From Dendrolimus kikuchii (lineage: Eukaryota; Arthropoda; Insecta; Lepidoptera; Lasiocampidae), in NCBI GenBank assembly GCA_019925095.2, contig CM034407.1:6409210-6473209 (forward strand): a DNA stretch of 64,000 nt. Direction: 5' to 3'. A model generated the notes under the pieces. The model had not been told where the DNA came from. It saw only the letters and a list, made by a program, of their open reading frames with translations, and did not search any database. Position numbers and translations under genes: made by a program. Positions 54,976 to 64,000 of the stretch are shown here, piece by piece; the stretch's first letter is position 1, and the number at the start of each line of letters is the position of its first letter.

Positions 54976-55600
54976 GAGATTTTGGCGGGAACTGAAAGTG
55001 TTTATTTTCTGTAAATGTGTAAAATCACTCTAAAATGCCCAATAGTTGTAGGATATTGATAGTTTTTAAGTAGTAATTCTGAAATGTATGGTCAAATGTG
55101 GCCTTTCGAGTTTTCACAAGAACTTTTTATCCGTGCAGGAACGGAGAAAGAATACAATTTCCTGCAGCCGGGCGGCCTGTCGTAAGAGGCGACTTAACAA
55201 CCCACAGCCAGGTGGTAGGGCATTTTCCCGACTGGATGGCTACCACCCCTGGTCTAAAGTATGTCGCCATAACAACCTTGAGTTGTATTCCGGCATTAGT
55301 ATCCAGGTTCCAGTTTCCCTTAAGAGAGCAGCAGCGCATTTGTAGCAACTTGCTGTTGCAAATGTCCATAGGCGATGGTAACCGCTTTCCATCGAGTGGG
55401 CCGTCCGCCTGTCTGCTGAACCCCTGCAATAAAAAAATAAATAAAAAAAACTCCGTTCAATGGCGTCAGGTTATATAGCCTACAATTGATCTGCGCGACA
55501 TATACGACGACTTATAAATCAGAATTGTCTGTATAGACTATGATTCCTTTGCCTGCCTTTACGGCGAATTCTACTACTACTACTACTATAAGTAAAAATG
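54976..55600 (+). repeat. repB copy split by a repA insertion
   Basis: GGAGATTTTGGCGGGAACTG to TTTTCACAAGAACT (55124), then repA, then AACTCCGTTCAATGG onwards, ending in the TTTACGGCGAATTCTACTAC 3' module. AACT is present on both sides of the insert. Confidence 0.8.
55129..55450 (+). repeat. repA full-length copy inside repB
   Basis: ATCCGTGCAGGAACGG to the AATAAATAAAAAAAA tail; well preserved. It gives a relative age: younger than the repB copy it splits. Confidence 0.9.
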
Positions 55601-55672
55601 TATAAACGCAAAGATGATATTATTTTTATATCTATACTCACAATAGTATCATTTAAACAAAATTGTAATTTC

Positions 55673-55755
55673 GCCAGGTGGGAGGATATCTACCCGTCTG
55701 GATGGCTACCAGACCTGGTCCAGAGTATGCCGCCATAACAACCTTAAGTTGTGTT
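55673..55755 (+). repeat. repA short fragment starting at GCCAGGTGG
   Basis: Starts at the shared internal boundary and stops after CAACCTTAAGTTGTGTT. Confidence 0.7.
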
Positions 55756-56459
55756 GAGAACTTGCTCACATTGTCGCTTTATATGTAATCCGACTGTTCT
55801 GACATATACCTTTATAGTTAGGACATCTAAATTGTCACTGACAGTATACTATGGCTACGTTCCACAAGAGACTCACAACAACCACGAACACGACCGCGAT
55901 TTTCCCATTCCACTTGCTTGCGGGCGATACAATAATAAACTAATGAAACGGAATATGGAGCGTTGATGTCATTAACGACGAAATACACAAATGTCATTAG
56001 TTGATTTGAAAATCGAGCCTTTTTCAATCGATAAGGAAAACTAATGCTCTGCGGCCAATGTCCAAACAATTGTCTAGATTAAGTTTATGGTGAACTATAA
56101 AAAGAGTTTCATTCATTCATTCATTCGTCGCCCACTTCGTCCTACCTCTTGACAAGGGTCGTTGCGGGCGCTGTGTGATCGAAAATAACGAGGTGTGGAA
56201 CGGCAGACTGAACATTTTGGTCGTTTTGAAATACTAAAGGAACGCGTCCTATACAAGTATAAGATACGAGTATATCCATACTACATGTAGAATAAGCTTG
56301 TTAATGACAGAAGAAGTCAATGACAAGCAGATTCTGTATGTAATATGACATGATTTATGTTTGTATAGTTTATAAAATATATTATTTATATACTTATGTT
56401 TTGAATGTTTCTTCATATTGTTTAATTTTCTAGACTTCACCGACACTGTCATGTTTAAT
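55756..56459. other. Unassigned stretch
   Basis: An ATTC repeat (CATTCATTCATTCATTCG) at 56110-56128 is followed by GTCGCCCACTTCGTCCTACC. No gene recognised. Confidence 0.35.
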
Positions 56460-56585
56460 ATTTTTTTTAACTTAGGGGGTTGCCTGGAAGTTGCCGCTTT
56501 AAATCCCTTTATTCAACATTTATTGTACCTTTAAGAACATACTTTTAATTTTTGGTGAACAATAAATTGTTTTCATTCATTCACT
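56460..56585 (+). repeat. repH-like LINE 3' end with TTCA tail
   Basis: GGGTTGCCTGGAAGTTGCCG, TTTTTGGTGAACAATAAATT and CATTCATTCA. Same layout as repH but with a different tail repeat, so probably a sister family. Confidence 0.65.
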
Positions 56586-56661
56586 CACATTGTAATTGAG
56601 TGAAATAAATAAACACATATTTCGAGTATTTGTGCATCGTTGATGTTCGATACATCTAGAA

Positions 56662-56912
56662 CACTAGCTTCTGCTCGCGACTTCGTCCGCGTGGAATAGT
56701 TAAAAAAAAGTAAGTAAAAAAAAACCCGATTTTGAAACATTCTTCATTGGTGCTCCGCTTCTATTGGTCTTAGCGTGTTGATATATAGCTTATAGCTTTC
56801 CTCAATTAATGGGCTATCTAACACTAAAAGAATTTTTTAAATCAGACCAGTAGTTCCTGACATTAGCGCGTTCAAGCAAACAAACTCTCCAGCTTTATAT
56901 ATTAGTATAATT
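56662..56912 (+). repeat. repL dispersed repeat
   Basis: Starts ACTAGCTTCTGCTCGCGACT and ends CTCCAGCTTTATATATTAGT. Close to 24718-24977 throughout. Confidence 0.75.
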
Positions 56913-58544
56913 GAGCTGATGTGGCGTTTACTTAGCGTGGTCGCGGCAAGTTGGCGGCGGCCAAACAGTTCAAGACTTCCTATGTAGCAAATTTCACAAG
57001 CTATATTAAAACCACTCCTGGACTTGGTCTTTCCCAGAGCTGGGACAATAGAAATGTCATACATTTTTATTTACACGATTGAGACTCTGTTACTCTATTC
57101 ATAAATAAAACCACGACCATTTTAATACCCAAATTTTATCAAAAATCACCAGCAGAAGAACTTAATTTAAACTAAAATGTTACCATTTGCGTAATAAAAT
57201 ATTAAAATGTTACCATATTAAGCCCCGACACACTAACACTTTGTCTTCGTTTTCTAAAGCCTTTGTTGAACGTGCTAAAAGCCTCAAAGTTTGTAAATGT
57301 GCTAAGTCTTTAGCCAGTGTTGCTAATTTCCAACTGTGCTTTTGTTAATTAGCAGCCATATGTAAGTCTGTTAAGCTGGATTGGATTTTGTTGTTCACTG
57401 ACTTTCAGTTAATTAGAGCGTAAATCCTAGAATTGTACATCAGGAAGACCGCTAAGTTAAACACCACTTTTTGAAAAATTTTAGGGTGTCGCAATCATTT
57501 TAAGCTACTTATGTATATACCTAAAAGAACCTTTATAAAATAGTTATGTCTGTCTCTCTGTCATATTATGTATGTCACTGTCACACAATGGTGCAGCGAA
57601 ATCATAAAAATATTTATACGACGAATTGAGAAATTCCTCCTTTTTTTGAAGTGTGTTAAAATATGAAAGTCGGCCAAGTACATGTCAGACCACGCACAGT
57701 GAACAGTCCCGTAGAGGTGATAAACATCAATTGTATGGTTTCATATTTTCTTACGGGTGACCACCAAAAAATTCTGGATGTTTTTGGTAAGAAACCACCA
57801 CGGACTTTTCTCTGTGATTCGACTTTGTACATGCATACAGCCATGCGTACAGAAAATCTTTAAGTGAAAACCATGTTCCATGGACGTGAGTAAACACCGG
57901 GCAGTTGTTTTATAAACACTGCATTGTTCGCAATGATTGTCGGAGATACTCATTGCATTCTTAAGTGACCAACGTTAGAGTCGTAAAATATATGCATAGA
58001 TGCTTATATCGTAATATCAGAAGTAAGAGAGTGAATAGATAATATTCGATAATTTGTTATATATTCTTGAGATGACATAAAAATTCGGTCCAACCTTGCC
58101 CTATCAACCAGCCCTTCAGCCATCCCATGCCTCGCAGTTGTTAAATTACTATTTAAAACATTCTTATATCATCTCAAATATACATAAGAAGACATCATTA
58201 GTATATTAATATGTAAAGAGTACTTACACCACTGTTGGTGGTAAATGCACATAATATATTAATCACCTATTCATTGAAGAACGTAACGTCGGGCAGTACA
58301 ATATCATAGACAGTAGCAAGCAAGGAATACTTGCTTGCTATTGGTAATACAAATTTATCTCTACATTCCTTTTTAAAGATCAGGACAATGTCATTGATCT
58401 CTGCTATTCTTAAGACACAATGTCTAATACTACCGATTGTAGGTAAACGTAAATAAAGACATTATGCTCTATTACTTTTTAACGTTATGCATCTATCTAA
58501 ATATTTATTTTAAATTTTTAGATAATTTTTATTTTTTTAGGATA
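56913..58544. other. Intergenic, no gene recognised
   Basis: Several short frames (57656-57953, both strands) show no family resemblance. The composition is A/T-rich without repeats seen elsewhere in the window. Confidence 0.35.
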
Positions 58545-58934
58545 CAGAATTAAAAAATACATACAACCCTAAATTTTCACCCCTCTACGATCAACTCCTA
58601 TTTTTTATTTTAAGTTTTTTTTAAACTATCAATCGATCAGTTATCCCCGCTAGATGTCTACCGTTGTCACCTCTCATCCAGCAAACATCACGGAGTAGGG
58701 ATGAGTGGGTTCCCGGATGGTTTAGATTCACAATTAGAACCGGTTGGTGGCGCTGAGATCGGGTTCTGGAATCCTCCTAATCACCTGGAGCGATTTTGGT
58801 GATTTTGTTTTTGTGTGTTTGAGTGGGTACCCGGATGGTTTAGATTCGCAATTAGAACCGGTAGCTGGCTCTGAGATCGGGTTCTAGAATTTTATTTTTT
58901 AAAGGCAGAGGACAACGTCAGTCGGGGCCGCTAG
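58545..58934 (+). mobile_element. Helitron, 3' part with internal tandem duplication
   Basis: Ends CGGGGCCGCTAG followed by T, like 42316. CCGGATGGTTTAGATTC with GAACCGGT occurs twice, about 115 bp apart (58713 and 58829). CACCCCTCTACGATCAACTC near 58579 is probably still inside the element; the 5' TC end was not found. Confidence 0.7.
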
Positions 58935-58969
58935 TAATAATATATTTCTAGTAATATCAACGCTTAAAC

Positions 58970-59012
58970 ATTCTACTGCTGGGCTCGGAACTCTCCAGTT
59001 GTAGAGATCCAT
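58970..59012 (-). repeat. repD fragment
   Basis: ATTCTACTGCTGGGCTCGGA with ACTCTCCAGTTGTAG corresponds to the tail end of repD. Confidence 0.45.
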
Positions 59013-59300
59013 ATAAATAACAGTGAGATATCTGTTCAACCCAGGGTGCAGTTGAAAACCAGTGCCACGCATTTATTGTCTGGCATTTCTTGAACTGCAC
59101 TCATTTTGTACGATCGAGAGACATAGTATTTTGTTCTGTATTTAATGTAATATTACACTTTCTTATAAACATTTTTTCAATGTCTCATAATGTCTGTTTT
59201 ACCTTAACTGTTCTTCACACATACTGCCTAAGCTGTGAACTATCCGGTCATCTTTGAATATGAATGCGTCGTGGGCACTCCACCGCTCGACTATATCTAG

Positions 59301-59659
59301 GATTTCCAACCGTACTATAATATATAGTATAGTACTATGTTTTAGCCAATTGTACTGTATATACTATAGAAAAATGCTATAGTACGAAATGTACTATATT
59401 GTCATCACTAATACAATTGTCGCGCTTTTTGTTAAGATTCTCACGATTATTTTAAAAATAATAGTTCTTTGCTGGTCAAAGCAAAAAGTAGTAATAAATA
59501 CACATGGAAAATTCAACAATGAAACAAATTAAATACACAAATATACAAATATTTATGTAATATATATAAATTTTTTTTGCTCCTACAATTCCCAAAAGTA
59601 CTATATTTTACGGTTAAAAAACAAAAATACTATATTTTCTTTTAAAAAAGGTGCAATCC
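59301..59659. mobile_element. repI MITE, uninterrupted copy
   Basis: GGATTTCCAACCG at the left and CGGTTNAAAA…GGTGCAATCC at the right form imperfect inverted ends (GGATT…AATCC). TA flanks both sides (59299-59300 and 59660-59661). The interior matches 2002-2830 outside its two insertions. Confidence 0.65.
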
Positions 59660-59879
59660 TAACTATACCCGATCTACGGTTACCTATCTGTAGTGTTGGA
59701 CTCCCGATAATACGATCAGATCAAGTCAACCACCTAGTGTATATATAGGTGTATAATATATATACCTAGTGTATATCTTCATATTTAAAAATCTCGAGAA
59801 CCAAAGACAATTCCGAGGATATTGATAGCGTAGCTTCATTATCGGTTTCCTGACAAAAGAAGTGTACACTATGATATGT

Positions 59880-59967
59880 CCTTTCTTTCAAACGGTCAAG
59901 CTCATGTAAAGTGATTACCGTCACCTAAACGTTTGCAACACCAGGAGTGAACCCAACGCGTTGCCAG
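59880..59967 (-). repeat. repA-related fragment, old
   Basis: GTAAAGTGATTACCGTCACC, GTTTGCAACACCAGGAGTG and GCGTTGCCAGCC follow the repA 3' half on the minus strand. Confidence 0.5.
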
Positions 59968-59997
59968 CCTTTAGAATGATAAGGAGCATGGGATAGA

Positions 59998-60290
59998 CAA
60001 TAACAGCCCATAGACGTCCCACTGCTAGGCGCGGGCCTCCTACTATTGGAGAACGGAGAGTATACCCGCCAGGCTTGTTTAAGGCGGCTTGGCAGGTTTC
60101 ACACATCGGTTATCTCGGTGTGCAGGTTTCATCATGATGTTTTCCTTTACCTTTGTTCGCACGTGGTAATTGTAACATCATGCGCGTTAGATCAGAATAC
60201 TGCCTAAGTGGTGCATGCTTTGCAGCCTTCGACCCTGAGCGCTTTGACTTTGGGACGCCTGCTCTAGCCATTATGCTACCACGACTTGGA
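59998..60290 (-). repeat. repD tRNA-derived SINE, near full length
   Basis: Minus strand: GTCGTGGTAGCATAATGGC (A box) near 60285, then a damaged B-box region (GCTCAGGGTCGAAGG), the conserved body, and ATGGGCTGTTATTGTC at the end. The B box has drifted, so it is unlikely to be transcribed by Pol III. Confidence 0.8.
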
Positions 60291-60969
60291 TGGGGTAGAG
60301 GGGACATGATATGAGATGAGTATAGAGGAACTGGATCGGGAAGATGAAGTAAGGATAGTAGTAAGATATTTCCCTCTGAGTTAATGGGTTCATCGCTCAG
60401 CTCACGTGCCAAATGGATCTGTTAAACCCTACTTCACACCACTAATTACTCTGCCAGACACAAGGACTAGACATACAAAGAACAACAGCAACTACGTATT
60501 GCATATTCCAAAAATAGACATCCAACTACACCAATTAAACGTAGGTATGAAACAGAGACATTATACGACAAAAGCAATCGACCCAGTTGCAGATCTATAT
60601 TTAACTTTAAACAAACAAACACACCTATGTACATATCGACTATCGACGAGTATACATGTACATTATCAATTCAAATCTATAGTAATGAAATTGACATGTG
60701 CGTCTGTGACGAAAGTTAACTGACAAATGCTATTTATACGATGTTCAAACATATAAATCACTGTTTTCAGATTTTTTGTCTGTAAATTCTCTATCTTTAA
60801 GTGGCAATGCGTGGACATGTTGCTCGCCTATAAGATAAATAATGTACAATACAAACGACAAGATGGAAATGTCCCATGGGAAAACGCAATTGTGAGGATC
60901 ATTAAAACGGTGGGCTGGTGACCTGATGAAAAATAAGAAAAGCTGGAAGAAGGTGGACGAGGAGGAGCC
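60291..60969. other. Unassigned stretch
   Basis: Open frames on both strands (e.g. 60406-60723) show no family resemblance. Confidence 0.3.
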
Positions 60970-61438
60970 ATCGATTCTGAACTGTACTGCGAACAACTGA
61001 TGAGATTAAAGCAAAAAGTTGAGAGAAAGCGGCCGGAATTAATCAACAGAAGGGGTGTGGTTTTTCACCATGATAACGCTAAACCTCACACATCTTTAGC
61101 CACTCAGCAAAACTTACGAGAGTTTGGCTGGGAGATGTTAATGCATCCGCCGTATAGTCCTGACCTTGCCCCTTCAGATTTTCACCTGTTTCGGTCTCTG
61201 CAGAATCCCCTAGGCAGTGTCAGGTTAACATCACGAGAGGACTGCCAAAACCACTTGTCGCAGTTTTTTCATCAGAAGCCCCAAAATTTTTATAGCAATG
61301 AGATCGCGTCCCTACCTACAAGATGGCAAAAAGTTATCCAACAAAATGGCACCTACATACTTTAGTCAAATGTAAATAACTTTATAAAAAAACCCTTTGA
61401 ATTTTTATATAAAATGCAAAGAAACTTTTTCCCTAACC
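60970..61438 (+). pseudogene. mariner (DD34D) transposase C-terminal fragment with 3' end
   Basis: IDSELYCEQLMRLKQKVERK through VVFHHDNAKPHTSLATQQNL and MHPPYSPDLAPSDFHLFRSL to WQKVIQQNGTYIL and a TAG at 61363. The second and third catalytic Asp (HHDNA and APSD) are both present with 34 residues between, the DD34D mariner signature. The first Asp, the DNA-binding domain and the 5' inverted repeat are missing (5' break near 60970). The 3' end GAAACTTTTTCCCTAACC followed by TA looks like the right terminal repeat. The retained 121-codon stretch has no stops. Confidence 0.85.
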
Positions 61439-62306
61439 TAATATATACAGAACAGGTAGACGCAGAAAGCTACTTTTTTATACTATGTAAATATGTGACA
61501 GACACGACAATTGTGTAAATGTTCCGTGTTTGTCAGAACCCTAAAATCAAATATAGAGATAATGATTGACAAAATAAGCTAAGTAATATATTCATTACTT
61601 AGTAATACCTCATTTCTAACCCAAACATTCCAGGCCATTAAATCGGACTAATCACTTACATTATACGATGTGTTAGACCTTAAAGATTTCTATCAGTTTT
61701 TTTTCTTTACAATATCAAATATTAATGTCTATAAAAAAACACATTACTAACCTCACCTAACATAGTAAGCGAACCGTTAAATACAAATTAGTGTAACACA
61801 TCATAGAGACTCTTAAAACGATCAAACTTACGTCATTATATTCATCCATTTTTTATACAAATTTGATAATAAGCTTATTTCATTTTTGTTTTAATTTGAT
61901 GTTTACTTAATTAGACAAAGACTCAATTAAGAACTAACATTATTTAATATTTATCACGTTGCAACTTAAGGTTTACATGTTCCTAACTAAATTAAATGCT
62001 CATAAGTATATAGGTATAGGCCTAATTTTATTTTACGGTCATAATATGATTTCTATTAAATTCAGTACCAAATTGATTAAGTAGGTATTTTACTCTTTTC
62101 TTGCACCGAATGTTCCGCATTCAAACCGAATTTCGGCCGAATGCCGAAGTTCGGCTCAAGCTGCTGAAATTCGGCCTAACCGACTGTGAAACGAATTTCG
62201 GCCCGTGCCTACAAATTATTAATTCTAAATTAACAGTAAATAACACTTCTCAATGATATTTATTATTGACATCTTATTATTCATATTTTTTTTATTCATT
62301 ATTCAT
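61439..62306. other. AT-rich stretch
   Basis: 62115-62205 contains an internal palindromic-looking CCGAATTTCGGCCGAATG/GAAATTCGGCC repeat. Otherwise nothing recognised. Confidence 0.4.
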
Positions 62307-62422
62307 AACACTTGACATCTTTGTCTTCCGTGATCACGGCCACTGAAAAGTGGCCGAAACGTCGGAAAAACCAAAATCAAATAAAATTACCGCGCTTAAA
62401 ACCGTTAAAACGTAGTTTTATT
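62307..62422 (+). repeat. repG MITE right end
   Basis: ACACTTGACATCTTTGTCTT, the CCGTGATCACGG palindrome and the complete right inverted repeat ending CGTAGTTTTATTA. Very close to 25565-25683. Confidence 0.85.
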
Positions 62423-62927
62423 AGATATTTATTATATTTTTTGATACATTTGCTTAATAACTTTGAATAAAGTTTCATATACGAATATTGTACGTTGCTA
62501 CAGCCTACATAAGAATATGTATTTACATATTGCATACATATGTAGCTGTCGTTTGTTAAGTACTTTTAGTGGTATACATGTTTCTGATACAAAATTAAGA
62601 AATGATTTTATTAAGTAAAAACAATTCGGCACATGTTTATTTCGCATTAACACTCCGCGTATAAGGTGGGGTATATTTCACCCCAACAGTTTTAAAATGC
62701 TTTCATTATATATAAAACTCAACCTAGAGATTCAATTCTCGCAGTAGCTGACGTTTAATTGTTGCTGCAGGCCACAATAGTGTTAGATCAGGCCTGCGAG
62801 CATAATTGTCGTTTCTACACTTGTTTAAAGTAGACTTTGGATATTTTTCATCCCTTTTACGGCACGTCATAAAAAAGTAAGTACTAACTTTTGTGTTTAA
62901 AACAATTATTCAATGTTATTTGACGAC
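62423..62927. other. AT-rich stretch
   Basis: Nothing recognised. Confidence 0.35.
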
Positions 62928-63175
62928 CTCTGTGGTTGAGCGGGTTAAGCCTCTGCCGGCTAACCTCAATACAACGCTGAAGCTCAGGGTTCGGATTCCT
63001 GGCATGGTAAATTTCATAAAACGAATTTTCTGTAGTAGTAGTAGTAAATATACTATGGTCTGGGTGTGTGGGATCGGCCCCAAAATGTGATCCGCTATAT
63101 ATTACATATAATATATGCATAACTTGCTTAGCTTGGGGATATACAATGTGTATGTTTGTCTGCCGATTTATTTAA
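62928..63175 (+). repeat. tRNA-derived SINE, second family
   Basis: GACCTCTGTGGTTGAGCGGG (A-box-like TGGTTGAGCGGG) and CAGGGTTCGGATTCCTGGCA (B-box-like, with one extra G) are spaced about 50 nt, as in a tRNA. A (GTA)n tract at 63032-63046 and an A/T-rich body follow. It is distinct from repD. It is not a functional tRNA: the acceptor stem does not close. Confidence 0.65.
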
Positions 63176-63633
63176 TATTTGTTGATACATAAAGAATGCC
63201 TTGTCGCCCCACAAGGCGTTAAATAAATAGAATTTCAGTTATTTCAAATCGACGTCAAGGTTTGGTATGACGATAGCTTGGTAGTGTATTGATCCTCCAA
63301 TATGTCTCAGAGGATAGATGATGTGTTATGTGTATTAACGCGTAAACGACCAAAAAGTTTTGTAATTCAAAACGAGTAGAAAAATTTGATTCGGTGTGAA
63401 TGTAATCGCTGTTGTTTTGATTTATATCGGTAAGTTACACGTTGGGTACATTTTTATTTAAAAAATATTAGTTTCACATATTATATTATATTATATTTTA
63501 CCAAAATCGATACGCTTGTGAAATCGTTATGTCCGTTCATATGTCTCTGTATTTCACAGTTATTTTGCTCATAATTACTGGGACTATAATGATGGGCGAC
63601 TGACACCCCGCGACCTCGTAAAACCAAATTTGG
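63176..63633. other. AT-rich stretch
   Basis: Nothing recognised. Confidence 0.35.
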
Positions 63634-63931
63634 ATGATACAAAGAGGATACGAAGAACTAAAGCAGCAGAGAGTCAAGCAGAAGCCGCAAAAGGCCAACG
63701 AAAGCCCGCGATGGCCACCGGACGCCATTGAAGGTCGATCAAGTTGCAGAAGGTGTCAACGCGAAGGCCACCGAATGTCGCATACAGGCGAAGAAGAGCC
63801 GCTGCGACATCATAGACATGGACGTAGGTCCAGCGGCCAGCGACGTCACATACCCGTTACTGTCGGGTAGCCCGATGAGTGAAAGCATGGACAATAAACT
63901 TTCGCTCAAATCCCCATCTGCCTCAATCTAG
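63634..63931 (+). other. GC-rich coding-like segment of unknown origin
   Basis: Two overlapping open frames run here: 63634-63870, which includes CRRCQREGHRMSH, a loose zinc-knuckle-like pattern (C-x2-C-x4-H-x3-H); and 63728-63931, ending …LSGSPMSESMDNKLSLKSPS before a stop. The composition is much more GC-rich than the neighbours. It may be a decayed gag-like retroelement segment or a host exon. I cannot tell, and the window ends shortly after. Confidence 0.3.
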
Positions 63932-64000
63932 CAAGAGAAGGCAAGAAGACCATTGTGTGGGACAACAATATAGGTATTTAGTACGAATATATGCAGCATG

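Noticed and set aside
62940..63000. A functional tRNA gene
   Set aside because: A- and B-box-like motifs are present, but no closing acceptor stem or proper anticodon arm can be drawn. The following (GTA)n and A/T-rich body fit a SINE.
1..64000. CRISPR arrays, prophage, operons, bacterial insertion sequences, LTR retrotransposons or viral genes
   Set aside because: No direct-repeat/spacer arrays, ribosome-binding-site-led gene strings, LTR pairs or virus-like proteins were seen. All mobile elements found are eukaryotic DNA transposons, LINEs and SINE-like repeats.

Overview
This is a repeat-dense, AT-rich animal nuclear segment, most likely from a moth or butterfly (Lepidoptera). I infer this from a histidine-rich RR-2 cuticular protein gene with an insect core promoter, Helitrons that begin TCTATATATATAAAA and end CTAG, a DD37D (maT-type) mariner, CR1-like LINE ends with ATCT tails, and RTE-like LINE ends with GTAT tails. 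There is no sign of bacterial gene organisation, rRNA, CRISPR or plasmid functions.

Only two host genes are convincing. (1) A two-exon CPR-family cuticular protein gene on the minus strand (exon 1 27841-27776, exon 2 24567-24253). It has a TATA box and a TCAGT initiator upstream and a 3.2-kb intron full of mobile elements. (2) An exon on the minus strand (53817-53404) encoding a Cip/Kip cyclin-dependent kinase inhibitor, orthologous in type to Drosophila dacapo. It carries the RRRLF cyclin-binding motif, the KWNFDFENEVPLEG kinase-binding block and a basic C-terminus.

Everything else I can identify is mobile DNA, much of it nested. I use local family names. repA: about 310-bp A-tailed SINE-like element, about 25 copies. 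repB: about 270-bp retroposon with 12-15-bp target duplications. repC: RTE-like LINE 3' ends with GTAT tails. repD: tRNA-derived SINE. repF and repL: unclassified dispersed repeats. repG: MITE with about 50-bp inverted ends. repH: CR1-like LINE ends. repI: TA-target MITE. repJ and repK: C-terminal fragments of two further non-LTR reverse transcriptases. There are also two mariners (a complete but nonsense-mutated maT at 3312-4597 and a 3' fragment at 60970-61438), a non-autonomous hAT inside a repA copy (38536-39422), and several Helitrons (12877-13265, 41986-42316, 58545-58934 and an end at 18850).

Layout: 0-6 kb nested MITE/SINE/LINE and the maT mariner; 6-14 kb mostly AT-rich with SINEs and a Helitron; 14.4-16.9 kb a cluster of repK fragments in an inverted duplication; 17-24 kb SINEs, LINE ends and a MITE; 24.2-28 kb the cuticular gene; 28-35 kb LINE remnants; 35-50 kb tandem duplications, SINEs, hAT, Helitron and RTE-like inserts; 50-56 kb the dacapo-like gene with flanking SINEs; 56-64 kb LINE ends, Helitron, MITE, mariner fragment and a tRNA-derived SINE. 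I found no new multi-gene system. The most informative material is the insertion stratigraphy, with precise target duplications, and the two host genes.
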